Shown here: positions 31,475 through 44,549 of the stretch, one piece after another | Numbering within the stretch: position 1 is the stretch's first letter | Layout: every line of letters begins with the position of its first letter | From: Telopea speciosissima | Lineage: Eukaryota > Streptophyta > Magnoliopsida > Proteales > Proteaceae | DNA length: 64,000 nucleotides | NCBI RefSeq assembly: GCF_018873765.1 | Contig: NC_057919.1 | Coordinates: forward strand, 68,008,984 to 68,072,983 | Reading direction: 5' to 3' | Position numbers and translations under genes: made by a program | The notes under the pieces: model-generated | Databases searched by the model: none | The model's input: the letters and a program-made list of their open reading frames with translations, nothing else | What the model was told of the DNA's origin: nothing

Positions 31475-34400
31475 CTACACTGGAATGTTGTCCATGGAAT
31501 ATCCATCAAGGTTATACTCGCTTTCAACCGGCCCAACTCCTTGCTGCTGTTAAAAGAAAATAAGGGAATAGTGAGACTGGTGATCAAAGTGTCGTCCAAA
31601 ATAAGAAACTATAACTGAAGGTATAGAAAATACACTGCAATTAGGTAGCCACAGAAAACTGACCTGTTTGAGAAGTGCACTCATGAGGTCATCCTGACCA
31701 AAGTGATCGGGAATAAACAGTGTCTCACAGCTCAAATCAGGTAGTACTTCAGACTTTACTCTAAATGAATTGTCCACCAGAGGATTGTTAGGCCTTTGTG
31801 CACTGTTTTCTTTGTTCCCATGTTCATTTGCTTCTCCAGATGATACGAAGGCATTGCCAACAACATGCATATTCATGTTCTGTCCATTCTTCAAGCTAGA
31901 AGCAAACCCTTGACACCCCATAACCGATTGTGCATGGTCTGTGTTGCTCTGAATGATGGAATTGAGATGTTGAGATGCATCAAAATTTAGACCCACACTC
32001 TGTAATTCCCAGTCTTGGGATTTGGGCTGGTGTAGCTCATTAAATATATCATAACTAGGAGCAAAGCCTCTTGATCCTTTTAATCCCATGTTTCCCCCTT
32101 CTTGAAACATCCCTGTAGATGCGAGAGTAGATACCTCGGGAGCACTAGAAAGAGGAAAACTATTTCCAGGCAGTTCTGTCATGTGGTTCATTGAAAAATC
32201 AACCACTGACGAGACTTGGGAAATAGGGTTGCATGCTGCACTTCTACCATTTATAATGTTCCTATTTCTGTTCAAGACCTGACTGGAACTCTCATTTGAG
32301 AATATTTGTTGCCCTACGGTTGGTGGAATCCTAGAAGCATGACCACCTACTATCTCATTCAATGACTGAACCCTCAATGGGGTTTGACCCATCTGCATCA
32401 TTAAAGGACTGCTATGGTTGCCATGTACACCATGCATACCATTTGACAAGGTCGTTCTGAGAGATGTCGGCATGTTTAGAAAGGTTGAGGTTCCCTCACT
32501 GACTTGCATACCAACACTACCAAATGACTGGACTGACTGGTGTGGATGAGGTAGCTGTTTTGGTTCCATGCTGGTTGGGAGTCCCGGCAGTAGGTTCACC
32601 TGCTTACCGCTGTTGCTTAATTGTTGCCCAGATCCAAATCTTAACTTTGATATTTCAGGACTAAATATGTTTCTCTGATCAACAGTAGGCATGGTTACAC
32701 CTGAGGTTGCTGTTGTCCTCCCAAGTCCTGCCTGTAGTGAGGCAAGACTCTGAGGTGGGAGTTGACCTGAGACAGCAGCAAGGGCTTGGAGATCGATCCC
32801 ATCAAATGAAGAAATTGACCTGAAATTTGCTTCTTGTGGACTCATGAAAGATGTATTTACTCCACTCTGATGCTGTGATACTTCACTTAACCTTCTAAGG
32901 TACAAACGATATTTCTGTACCATATGATGGCAAACATGAGCCCTCGGCAAATAAAACATTAAATTGGAACATTTAAATAATACAGCATCAAAGAGACACA
33001 ATGCAGTATGATCCATGGATAACAAGTCTATCAAGCAGAACTGCAGCTATACCTGAAGGTGGCTGGCAACATTTTCTCTAGTGAGCCCAGGGACATTCAT
33101 TAGCTCCAGAATTTTCTTAGGAACAGCCTCTGCAATAATGGACAAAATCATGATTAAGACCAATCAAATACAACAGAAGGCATAACCAAATAAATATTTA
33201 TCAAATTTTCTAACTAACAACCTCAGCATTGCCTAAAAAATTTTAAAATCAGAAAGGTTGATCAAGACCAGTTGAAACACAATTAATCAAGAGAAAGCAG
33301 AAAGAAATAAATGGTCCTCAATTTTCTTAGGAACAAACAAGAATGATAAAGACCAGTTGAAACACAATTGCAATCGACAAAACTGTTTGAAGAGGATTTA
33401 TCTGGGAGCTAGGATTGATGCGAGTGTCATACAACCAGAAAGGAAAATGTAATAAGATCATAAGAGGCTGCCTAGCTGGATGGGTGGATGTATGGAAGGA
33501 TAGAGGTTTATTTTTACTACCCAAAAGAAAGGGAGCGGTTTTTTTTTTTTTACTGGAGGAGGGAGGGAAGCAAGAAGAGAATCTTTAACATGCAAACGGA
33601 TCAGAATGGAGGACAAGAATACAACAGCAGTAAAGAGGAAATACTGGGCATTGGGAGAATGGAGGTGTTTCAAAATTAGCATTTCTGTTTTACTTTGCTC
33701 CCCATCCCACCACCTCCTTAAATTTTTATTATTTTTTTTCTCTTATAACTTTGATCTTTATTCTTTACTTCAACCAGTTTAAATAAGTAAATATTTAGTC
33801 CCCTCATATAGTGATGACCACACATCTGACACAAAGGGGATATTCAAGCTTGAACATATCAAATATCCTGTAAATTGGAGAAATTTTGTTGAACTCAGAC
33901 CACAAAGTATAACATGCTTTAGAATTATCTGAATTACTTTACAATAAAAAGGAATAAGAAAGATAGAAACCAATCATATTCCATCTTTCCCCCATACCAA
34001 ATTTTGATTAACGGTCTATGCAGTAATGAACCATATGGTGTATTTTACATAGTTAACAGATTGGGTCATTTGCACTGACAATCAATCCACTGATAAGCTG
34101 GCTGCAAGCATGTACATTCACAAAGCAGAACAAACAGAAGTGACCAGAATATTATGGGATTAAAAAAGTCACCTAACTAATCTATTGGGAAGAACCAATC
34201 AATAAATTGGCACAATCCAATCACGATCAACAAATGGGAGAAGAACTAAACAGGAAGAAGTAAACTCTCTGTATAACTAACTCTCTTATAGGAGTTTACA
34301 CGATGTGAATATCCTAACACAAGACTCCAACTAAAAATAGAAACAAAGAAATTCTATATACTAAAAAAGACCCTAGACATAAAATTCGAAGTTTCATTAA

Positions 34401-37400
34401 CTTCTTAAAAGACTACTATCAAAGCCACCACTGTCCATATCTTTTTTCTTCATGTGAAATCCCTCCTCCCTCTTGGGGAAGTACTTGCATATGTCACCTC
34501 TTAGGTATTTCCAACTAAACATATTTTGACACATAAATAATATATCAAAATTTCGGCATCCAGTTCCAATGCATCTAACAAGATAAAATTCAATTTCGAA
34601 AACATTAGTTAAAACAGAATCTTACTGCCCTCGACTGTGGAATGTGACTCCTCTACTATTTGAGTACTTTTTCCAAGATGCAATCAAATAATATTAAAGA
34701 GGGTCGTATAACACTCAATCAGATTTCCCATAAAATACACACCTAATTTCCAGTATGACTATTTTTTTGTGATGGACTCAAATTGTATTGAAAAGGACAA
34801 AGATGATACTAAAATAAGTTTTTCTCCATCATGCACAACTTTATCTCTCTTCTACTAAGATTCTATATACCTAACATCAGTGACATATGCTGAAACGGCA
34901 TCTCGGACAGCCTTATCGCTTGCATTTCTTCAAAAATCTGGAAATATACTAACATAGTAAATTCTATATTTTTTTTATTAGTAGTAGTAGGATTATCAGA
35001 ACTAGAAATCCAAAAACATGTTACAAAAATAAAATTGGTAAATATTTTGGAATACTGACCTCCTTGGGACCAATAATATTGTTGCCTGGATGTCATTGAT
35101 AGATGCAATCAAAGGTAGAAGTTGAACTGTAGTGTACTTAGCAACAAGACTCGAGTCTAGTCAATGTGAAATTTCTGGGCAAAACCTTTGGCAACAAGAT
35201 GTGCTTTACACATCTTCCAACTGAGCCATCTGCCCCATATCTCATTTTAAAAGTCAAGGTCTTTGAAAGACCCCAGTTTGCTAAGTTCAATAAATTGGAA
35301 TTCAATTACTTCCCTTCACCTCATTTTGTTCACAGTTAGTGTAGGGTAAACTTCAATGAGGGACTGTCTATATATTTATCCTGCTCTATCATTATTTCCT
35401 CCCTTTGATAAGAATTATTTTAGCTTATTGATCTACAAAATTCAAACATCTCCGTGGAGGTTTATGGCACTATCATCCGATTTGTAAATCTGCAACTTTT
35501 CTGAAACTAAGAGAACCTATTGGGATTGGTTCATTGGGAAGCAATTTGTAGTTCTCCCAAAAACCTAGGCTCTCTCTCCCTCCATCCCTCCCACTCCCCC
35601 TCCCCCTTCTCTTTCTCCCAAATTTATCAAGAACCAATGAATCTGAGATACCAAGCTTAATCGTGACCACAAGAATAGAATATTGAAGATAGTTGTTCTA
35701 AACATTTTTATCCTTTGTCTTCAGTTTTCTTGACAGGTTATGTAACTTTTCCCTTATTCATTTATCAATTTTTGAAATATAAGACCCTATAAAATGTACA
35801 GTAATTTCACTGAATACTTTACTTTCTCTAACCATTCCAAATTTTAGTCATATGCCACTGTAAAGTCTAAACACTTAATCTTTCATTGTATAGGACCTCT
35901 AAACCTTCTTTATGTTAGTTTTATGTTAATCTGTAGAGTAGGTTTTACATACCTGCCAATGAATTGTACATATAAATTCTGCATTGACACACACATATCG
36001 ATTTTGCATGCTGTTCAGAGCATGTTCCCAGTAGATGTTGAACTGTTTTAAGCACCAATACAGATTATAGAATTTAAGAGTACTCTTAAATTGTGTGTGC
36101 TTAAAACGATATCACTCTTTAGATTTTTTATCATTCCGGTGACTTCTCAATATCGCAAGAAAATGTTTAAGATAAGATAACTAGTTTCGTGCCCACACTG
36201 ACAGGGAATTCCCATGTCTCATTAGAGTTCAAAACCCACTTTTAATGCAGAAGCCTAAATTCCTAATATTCATGGAAATTAGATTCAGCAGAGAGCATCA
36301 GTATTTCACATGATAACACAATATGGCCACTTGATCAAACATAAATCAGATCTTTCATGGCAGTCTGGTTTCTCAAGTATCAAGAAAGAGCATAATTAGT
36401 TTGGATGCCAGGACTCTTTTAAGTCTAGAGATCTGGTTGGTTGAGGGCCGATTACTTCAGTGACACAATCATAACAAGTACAGTTTCACTTGTTTGGGCC
36501 AAAAAGAGGTTATTGTTTGGCCTGATTATCATATTACAACCAAATAGTTGTGCATTAATTATAATTATCGATAGTTCATGCCAAAGTAAGAAACTAAAAA
36601 AAAAGGGCTACATAAATAAAGACTATCATAAACAATTACAGCAGAATTTTGAGGCTAGCAAACATTTTCCACCCTTTGGAAAAACAAGAGAGAAAGGAAC
36701 AAGTTGCTGTCAGTAGAAAGGGTTGTCTCTCCTTAAATCTATCTATATTCTTTTGAGCCTTCAAAATGAATCAGTTTCTTTGCTTTTAATTGCCACTACA
36801 TTAATGTTATTAAAATTAAAAAACAAAAGGGACAATAAATTATTATCTTCTTTATGTATTCAACATAAGCAGATGGTGATATTCCGAAATCAACCGATCG
36901 AAAAAAGGTCTTCTTAGATATACAACAGAGCATATCTCACTTTTCCTGCAGTGAAGCTCATTAGGCTCCCCCCCAACCCTGAACTCATTAAATAATTTCT
37001 GGCTTTTTGAATGACATTTTCAAAACTCAAATAAATGGAATACATTAAAAGCACAGAATAATTATGAATTTTGTTTTGCGCCCATGATTTCACATATACA
37101 TTATAAGCACAAAGGGACAAAGAGTGGGGAGAAAGGACGGATCAAAAGCAGAAGACATGGGTTAAGTGATTCATACTGTCAATTCCCAGTTGTTTCACAG
37201 CAACAACAAACTGTTGATGGAGCTCAACGGACCAGACGACCCTTGGCTTCTTCAATGTTGAAGTATCATCCCTTTCCTCCCCTTCATCTTCATCATCTTT
37301 CCTCTTCTTGGAGCTCTTCCAGCTCCCTTCGTTCACTGAGGATGCATAGTCTACATCATCAGATGTCTTTTGGGATCGGTCACCATCTTCCACACTCCCT

Positions 37401-38382
37401 GATTGCTCAAAGTCCTTCAATTCATTCCTCCTCTTCCGAACTACATGCTGCCATAGGTTTTTGATTGCCTCAATCCGAACTGGTTTGATCAGGTAATCGC
37501 ATGCACCATGAGTGACACCCTTCATAACAACATCTTTTCCATCATCAGCTGACATCACTGCATAAAATGACAAAAATCACAGGAAAAAAAAAATTATAAA
37601 TCATCAAATTTTCCAGATAGGTAAAGTTGAACAGAAATTACTAAGTATGAAGACTTACTTATAACAGGCAAGTCCATCTCCAGCCCAATGTGCTCAAGGA
37701 GCTTAAATCCATTCATGTCTGGCATGTGGACATCACTTAGAACAATATCGAACCCAGATTTACTCTCTCGAAGCATAGACAATGCAACCATGGCCTGATT
37801 ACATGTGGTTACTGAAAATAACCCAACCCATTCAATCAATTAAAGGATAAAGCAAACACTTTACACTTTAAACAGAAATTCAAGAGATTAGGAATCACTT
37901 ATGCATCTTGAGTTTAAAATTTATATGTCAAGCCAAATACCAGACTAGTTCACAAGGCATTTAAAATCGACAAAATTAAGCTTGCTTCAAATCTCTTCTA
38001 ATTTGATTTTATTCTCTGTCCTTCAGAAATTCCAGATCTTTTAATATGCCAACGTCTAATCAGTAACAGATAAATAAGGAACATATGTGATGGCAACAGA
38101 AGTATCTGTTCTACCAATATTCTACCAAAATTTACAGAGAAAAAAGAACTGCCAAAATATCCTTGAAATAACCTTTAAAAAGAAAAGGGGAAAAAACAAT
38201 TCAACTCGATAAGGAGATATACCTTCATAGAGGCAATTCCGAAGCATTTTCTCCAGAATTTTAAGACAAGTTGGATCATCATCAACAACCAAAACCCGAA
38301 GGCCAGCCGGGAACTGATCAGGAACCCTATCACCGACCTTCCGTGTAGCCGTTGAACTCGCTGACGACATAGACCTATCCAT
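31475..38382 (-). CDS. ARR1/ARR2: Type-B two-component response regulator, ARR1/ARR2 clade
   Basis: Six exons on the minus strand, in order: 38382-38223, 37811-37659, 37557-37177, 33129-33053, 32914-31664, 31546-31475. All introns are GT-AG and the phases fit, giving 697 residues. The receiver domain (about 28-145) has Asp34-36, the phospho-acceptor Asp80 in SDVHMPD and Lys129 in YLIKPVR. An acidic/basic linker carries KKRK at 188-191. The GARP Myb-like DNA-binding domain covers about 207-266 ([15 protein letters not shown], then [17 protein letters not shown]). The remainder is a long Gln/Ser-rich activation region ending in SMDNIPV. Family role: nuclear transcription activator at the end of the cytokinin His-Asp phosphorelay. 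Key residues are intact. Confidence 0.95.
33130..37176 (-). other. Large third intron of the response regulator
   Basis: A 4.05-kb intron between the two halves of the GARP-domain coding sequence. It is AT-rich. A tRNA-like box A sits at 35217-35228. No other gene or well-bounded mobile element was recognised. Confidence 0.7.
35145..35236 (-). repeat. Possible tRNA-derived (SINE-like) fragment
   Basis: On the minus strand GGGGCAGATGGCTCAGTTGG gives a good acceptor/box A start (TGGCTCAGTTGG), followed by a small hairpin GATGTG..CACATC. A CGAGTC-containing stretch some 70 nt later could be a decayed box B. No full cloverleaf can be folded by eye. Confidence 0.3.
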
Positions 38383-38440
38383 GTTTATCGGTCGAAACCA
38401 CTCTCAAACTTTCTTCTTTCTTCTCTTTCTTGATTCTTGA

Positions 38441-38503
38441 TTACATCCAAATAGCCATTAAAAGTGTAAAACTGAACTTATCCATATTCATTGGTTGAAG
38501 CAT
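38441..38503 (-). promoter_or_regulatory. Upstream ORF in the response-regulator leader
   Basis: A 20-codon ORF (starting MLQPMNMDKF) ends 58 nt before the main start codon and contains several further ATGs. If this segment is in the mature leader it would be expected to reduce translation of the main ORF. Confidence 0.5.
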
Positions 38504-38601
38504 CAATCAATTCTAGAACACCAACCCAACTATTCACTTTCTTCCTTCTTCTTTCTCGATTAAACGACTACACATCCGAAAAACAAAAAAACCCGATTCC
38601 A

Positions 38602-38630
38602 ATTCCAAATTCCAAATTCCAAATTCCAGA
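38602..38630. repeat. Short tandem repeat (CCAAATT)n in the leader
   Basis: About four consecutive 7-8 bp units of CCAAATT/ CCAATT type lie in the response-regulator 5' leader. Confidence 0.8.
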
Positions 38631-38763
38631 GTCTAATACTGTAATATCAATCACTTATTTTATCTTTTCTGAAACAATCGAAAACCTAGAATAATTAGAA
38701 ATTTGGGGAAGATGAAGAAGAGTGATAAAAACTGAACATCATCAACTTGCGTTTTCTATACTC

Positions 38764-38773
38764 TTATTTATAT
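38764..38773 (-). promoter_or_regulatory. Putative TATA box of the response regulator
   Basis: TATATAAATA on the minus strand, about 380 bp upstream of the start codon, in a position that would give a leader of roughly 350 nt. Chosen by motif and position only. Confidence 0.45.
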
Positions 38774-38779
38774 AATTTG

Positions 38780-39997
38780 CTAATATTTTAAAGATATGAA
38801 TAGCTGTTTTTCAGCTATTTTGTTTTTTTCTTTCAATTACTTCTAAATTAATTACTTTCCATTAAGAGTGGATCCAGCTCATTAAAATTAACAAATTATA
38901 TTTTCTTGAATAATTCTTTTTGGTTTCTTGAAAAAAAAAATGATTAAATCAAACTATTAAAAAAAAAAAAAAAGAAAGATAGATCTAACATCTTATAAGG
39001 ATTCTGTGTCAAAGATTTTCCTTTTTCTTTTTCAATTTTTTAAACAAAATAAAATTCTTCTTGAATCTCTCTTCTCTCCTTTTAAAGCAGATACCCTTAG
39101 ACCAAGTTAAGTCTTTAGAGTAAATCAGAATCATTGGTTTTACTTCTTTGATGACGTGGCAACATCTGGATATCCCAGTCAGCGTATAAGAAAAGCATCA
39201 AACATAAAGTTTTAGTTTTTGATGCAAGCGGCAGTTAAAGTTGAGTTAGTTCAGAGAGTGATAATAATAATTTATTTATTTATAATTTTTTATATTTAAA
39301 AATAAATGATTTTTTATTTCTTTTGGTTTTAGCTTTTTAGGGAGGAGATATGCTTTTAAGGTAAACGAATATATGTGACTGCGAGCATTGTTTCACGCGG
39401 GCCATTAAACTATTTGGTCCCTGGTTATAGGGGTTTGCCACGTGGCCAAAAAAAAAAGTGATCCCATAAACCTTTTTCTACCTTTCCTTCTGTAGTTCTG
39501 TGTGTCTCTTCAACTAAAGGGGTCCGTGTGCTTATTATGCTCTCTTCTCTTCTCGTCTCTTTTCTTCTCCCATGAATGATGACAAGAAACTCCAAATCAT
39601 ACTTCACATTACATCTTGAACTCCACATCTCGTGGGTCCCAAAATAAAAATGATGAGATGAAACCAATATGATTCACTTACTTATACGGACGGCTTATGA
39701 TTGATGAGATCCATTTTACTATTTATATCATGGTTTAAGTGCACGGTATTCAATCCGAAGGTCTTTTCGATCAAGCGCTTACTACTACTCTTAGTGTTTG
39801 TTGAATGACTTGAATCTAAGATCTTGGTTTTACTTGACTCTGATACTAATTGTTAGTCTTTCAAATTAAGAATTTATTGTTACACTAAAACCAATTGATA
39901 TTATTGATGACGTAATTTTATTTTCTTATGTAAAATGTATGGTTAGTTCTAGAGTAACAACGAGACGCTAACCTTCCACTGGTAGAATAGTGGAATC
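38780..39997. other. Upstream spacer of the response regulator
   Basis: AT-rich promoter-side DNA; no gene and no bounded repeat was recognised. Confidence 0.5.
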
Positions 39998-40484
39998 TAA
40001 GGGTGTTAATTTGTAATCCGAATAAAAAAATTCAGTTCGTTTTGGTTTTAAAATTTTGAAATTTCATTTTTAACAATTGTTGGTTGGAACTTAATTTAAT
40101 TGATTAAATATAACTTATAAAAATCGAATCCGAAGTGAACCTAAAAACTATACTAAATACAAAGAGACTCCATCTTCAACTGTAGACTCTCTCTTCGCTC
40201 TTCTACTCTAGTTAAGTATTATTGCTTTTTTACTTCTTTCACGTCTTCTTCAAGACAAGACATTCCTAAGTCTTGTATTTGACAAAACTAAATAAATTCT
40301 ATACGAATCAAATGAAACCTAACGTTGAAACAAATCGATTTAGTTTAAAGTCATGAAAATTATTTGGTTTGGATTTGATTTTATTAGTTGAGTTATTTAT
40401 TATTTTTTTCAATCAAACATTCAAATCAACGTTGAATTAGAAAAAAATAAAAATTGAATCGAATCAAATCAATTGACACCCTTA
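39998..40484. mobile_element. hAT-like MITE, TAAGGGTGT family, copy 1
   Basis: It begins TAAGGGTGTTAATTTG and ends CAATTGACACCCTTA. The interior is AT-rich with scattered 'aatcgaatc' and 'ggttt' words shared with the other copies (43562-44061, 49921-50619, 50648-51505). No clean target duplication is visible at this copy. The TA(A/G)GGG end fits the hAT consensus; assignment is inference. Confidence 0.55.
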
Positions 40485-41570
40485 AACTCATTGTTTGAGA
40501 TATTGGATACTAATTGGAAATATCAACGGAATGATACAAACCAAGGTAAAACTGTAAAAAAAAAAATTTGATTTTTAAAGAAAATCAAGGGTAAAACTGT
40601 CAGATCCATGCTGATCTATATCGAATTCCAGTTTGACTAATCCTGGAGCCGATACTATGCACTTAAACCATGCTTACACTGGAATCCCATCCCTTTAAAC
40701 AGTAATTAATTAGTAAGTTCACGCCAAAGAATAAAGAAAGATGCTCTGAAAATTCTGAGAGATTCTTGCCACTTACTTTTCAAAAGTTACACGCCTTTTA
40801 AGCAAAACTGTAAACCTCCCATCTGTGTAATACAGTGGCTCGCGATGTACCCAAGAAAGACCTCGTGGGTGAAAAACTGACTAGACCCAACAAACCAAAG
40901 TCCAAATACGGATTAAATTGACAACACAGAGAATAGCAGGTAAGAAGGGAAGAACAGAAGAAGAATGGATGGACTTTGGAGCAATGAAAGAGAAAGGAAA
41001 AGAGGAAATGGGTCCGACCCACTTCCATTCAGTTGCTATCAGTCCACTTCAGCGATGGAGACAGCAGTGACAGATGGCAATAGACGATTAGACTTAACGC
41101 GTTGCACAACCAAAGTCCAGGACACGTGGGTAAGTCTGTAGCTCAGGTATTGGAGCTTCCAAAACTGAGAATGAGAAAACCCCTAATTCAAAAAAGTGAC
41201 GGGTGAAGTAACCCGACACCATAAACAAAGCGGTCGGGTGGGCCCCAACTCGCCCCGAAAAGAATTAGGTTATGAGAGAACATATGACGCCGTTGACTAC
41301 CGTGGGTTTGAGTTGGCGAAAGCGTTCAGGGATTTACCCAACACTGGGAAACCGTTATCTGCCACTTGGCGATTTGTGAGTCATCCATGTCACCATCTAA
41401 TTATTGTAAAAACCAATTTAACTTTACCGCGTGTCATCTTCAATATGCTTTGAAGGTTGGATTCAAAAGTCAATGTCGATTCGATTTGGAGGAGTTTAGT
41501 TTCTCTGCATGTACGTTCACCGGCATGTACTGGTTAGGTGTCAACACTTATCTCAACTATTGTCTTTTAA
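40485..41570. other. Gene-free spacer
   Basis: Short open frames only; none has a recognisable domain. Confidence 0.5.
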
Positions 41571-41574
41571 AACA

Positions 41575-41890
41575 AGGGTGTCAATGTGTACCGTATACCA
41601 TATACTAATACTCGTACCATACCGGTTTATCTGGTTGAATACCAAATAAATTTAGTATGGTCTCGATATGAGACACTATACCAAGTCGGTATTCGGTGCG
41701 ATATCGATCGGTATGGACAAAACAGTGAAAATGCTTCATACCGTACCTATAATGTACCAAACAATACCGAATAGATTCGATACGATATCAATATGAGATA
41801 CCCATATTGATCGGTATGCAATACGATATCAAATATGAGGTATATGTGAAGTATTTTGTATCGATACTATTTGGAATATCGAATCCCATA
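41575..41890. repeat. 'Tatcggtat'-type AT-rich repeat
   Basis: Dense in words such as GATATCGATCGGTATGG, CCGTATACC and GATACGATATC. Similar sequence occurs at 23625-23690, 24262-24500, 45185-45370 and 47830-48050. The class of this repeat is unknown to me; many of the words are short palindromes. Confidence 0.6.
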
Positions 41891-42039
41891 CCAGTTAATT
41901 TAATGGGGGTGAAGAAAGATTTTTATGGAAGTAAAAAAGGACAGGTGTTGGCACTTGACCTGTACGGTAGAGGATCCAAAAACATTTGGAAAACCTTGGA
42001 CCATTGATAGATGTACTTGTAGGATACGCATTAAATTTT

Positions 42040-42140
42040 CTATAGGAAAAGGATGGATACGCTAATGATATACCGTAAGCTAGCACCCTATGTGGCTATG
42101 TGTGTATCTCTCTCTGTCCTCATTTTCTCTCCCATTTCAC
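42040..42140 (+). mobile_element. Truncated GGGAAAAGG-family MITE
   Basis: It reads AGGAAAAGGATGGATACGCT, then ATATACCGTAAGCTAGCACC, matching one arm of the 7681-7858 element. The opposite arm is missing. Confidence 0.6.
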
Positions 42141-43561
42141 ATATATGGCTTATTCAAAAATTCCTTTGTCTCTTATGGTTGATTGCAGTAAAAAGAAATG
42201 AACGAAAATGAAATGGTGAATTATTATTCTCACAAGATCTGTTATTTTATAAAACATGACAATATATGTATTCTGTCATGGGACAAATGGTTCCGAGTCT
42301 AATTCAATCAACTAACCTCTTTTGCATTGACATATATTTATGTACTTTAAACAATACCATACACTCTCTTCCAATTCTGCTAGTTGTATAAGGTTTAGAT
42401 TAAAAATAAATGGTTCACATTTATCTTGTGATTTTCGAAAAATATCACATTCCTTTGTTTCAAGGATAACCAAACATCAAATTATATACAAATATTCATT
42501 CATATATCCAACTTGTATTTATTTTTGTCTGCGTATTTTGGATGGTCCGTAATTTTGGCTCTTATTTTTTACCTACTTTTTCTCCATATGTATAATTTAG
42601 ATTGTGTACAAATTTTATGGGTAGCTACAGAATGATGGGATCTATTTGTGAACAAAATTTTATCAAGTGATCACAACATGTACGGACTATCACCACCTAC
42701 CCATTAAATATTTAAATTTCTCGTCATTTTCAGTAAGAGAAAAGGACAGATACGATGCTTACGTAGGCCGTAATTAATATAGACCCCTCACAATTATTGA
42801 TTCATTCTTTCCTCCCTCTTCAACAAGTATGTGAGGCACATCCATCAAAATTCACCCTCTCCCTTCCCCAGTTGCCCTCATTAGGTTAGCTTGTAGATGC
42901 AATTATACATTGCCCATTTGTTGATTTCTCTCCCATTTAATAATTGGCAAGAGATCATTGTCTGGTTGTGTAATGCCTACATCAATGCGAGGGCCTATGA
43001 TAGTGCACGCATGGGGGTCAACATATATTCGATTTTTTATTTTAGGGGGACAGAATGGTACTTTCGTGCACTCCTATGTCTAGACGTAGAAGCCATGTGA
43101 CCAGGTAGCGTTCTTTTTTCCTTAATAATTATATTTTTTTATGTAGATGTAATATTTTACTTTTAAAATCCAAAGGATTTGGATAAATTTAAATTTAATA
43201 AAAAAGTTTGAAAATTTTTCCTTCTCTTGCAACAAGCTCTCTTACGAGGGAAATAGAGGGAAGGAATCAAGATCAAATGAGCACAAATAGAAATCCTTAA
43301 AACCAACATTTAACATGATTTTGTAATTACTTTCAAAACATTCCAAATTTGGTTAATTTTGCAACCAAAATTCCTTTAATTTAAAGCAAAAATAAGCTAC
43401 ACAATCATGTTTTATAAACTTTATTTTTAATTAATTTCACTTCTTTCTCATTCATTTTAGTTGCAATAGAGCCTTCATATTGGAAAGAATACCTTTGTTA
43501 TAAAAGTGGACAATGATATGGTGTAGAAACTTTTTTTTTCTTCCTTAAAAAAGACTGCAAT
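42141..43561. other. Gene-free repeat-rich spacer
   Basis: No gene. The segment 42965-43125 contains words (GACCAGGTAGCGTTC, TATGTCTAGACGTAGAAGCC) that recur near 45660-45730, so it is probably a decayed MITE copy. Confidence 0.45.
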
Positions 43562-44061
43562 TAAGGGTGTTAAAATCAAGCAAAAACTATTTACCAAAAC
43601 CAAACCAAGTTGTTTACAATGAAACAGGAAACCGTTTAATAAATGGTTCTGTTTTAATTTTAAAATTGAGACTATTTAGTTAAAAAGTTAAAATCGAATC
43701 GAACTATTTAAACCGATGGTAGATTGTTTAGAAAATTATTTAAACCGAAAGACATATTAGTAATATGTAATGTCAATAATTAACCATTAATGGTAACAAT
43801 AAATAATTAGTATCTATGTAATGGTACAAATAAACAATTATTTGAAATATACATGTAAGATTTCAATTTATACATCTATTGTAATTGAAAATTAAATAAC
43901 CTTACAAAACCGTTTAAAACCGATTAAACCGAAACCATTTATAAATGGTTTCGATTTCAACATGTGAAACTATTTATTAAACAGTTCGATTTTGATTTCA
44001 CCTAAAAAACTTACACTAAACTGAACCATTTACACTGGAATCAAACCGTTTAACACCCTTG
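43562..44061. mobile_element. hAT-like MITE, TAAGGGTGT family, copy 2
   Basis: It starts TAAGGGTGTTAAAATC and ends GTTTAACACCCTTG. The flanking octamers ACTGCAAT (43554-43561) and GCTGCAAG (44062-44069) agree at six of eight positions, which fits an aged 8-bp hAT target duplication. The interior is rich in 'accgtttaa' and 'aatggtt' words. Confidence 0.6.
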
Positions 44062-44352
44062 GCTGCAAGGGTAATAAATTTGGAGTTTGGATTGCAAGAA
44101 AAAATGCCCAAAAATACTAAAAATTAATTTTAAACTCAAAATCAGAAGTTGAATCAGTCCTTGCAAATTCATTGATTCAAATCGAATTGACTAAAATTGA
44201 TCCCAAAAACCTAGAATCTATTGTTTCGAAATGTTAATGGTGTGTTTGGCATGCATTCTAAGAATACATACCAAATCGATGGAATTCCATTTGCTAAAGT
44301 AATGATTAATTCACCTTATCCCAAGACCACACGCAATGGCCCAAGTTTAGGG

Positions 44353-44539
44353 GATCATTATCGTCTCTGGTTCCCTATCCAGTACAGTTGTTCGGTTTCT
44401 CTCATAGGGGGCCGAAAATGACAACCTAACCCCTTGTCCGAACACACTGTCCGAATGAGATTAAATTGTCATTTCTGCCTCCCTATGAAAGGAACTAGAC
44501 AACGCTACTGAGAAGAGAACCGGACAGGATAAAAATTCC
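44353..44539. mobile_element. MITE, TTATCGTCTC family (relative of 488-862)
   Basis: The direct repeats AAGTTTAGGG at 44343-44352 and 44540-44549 (a 12-bp match when extended leftwards) bound an element with ATTATCGTCTCTGG near its left end. Its interior CCTTGTCCGAACACACTG is also found in 488-862. The 9-12 bp duplication suggests a Mutator-like insertion. Confidence 0.7.
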
Positions 44540-44549
44540 AAGTTTAGGG

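Noticed and set aside
37084-37464. Plus-strand ORF of 126 codons in the response-regulator gene
   Set aside because: It lies opposite exon 3, which encodes the receiver end and GARP start with proper splice sites; the plus frame is a shadow.
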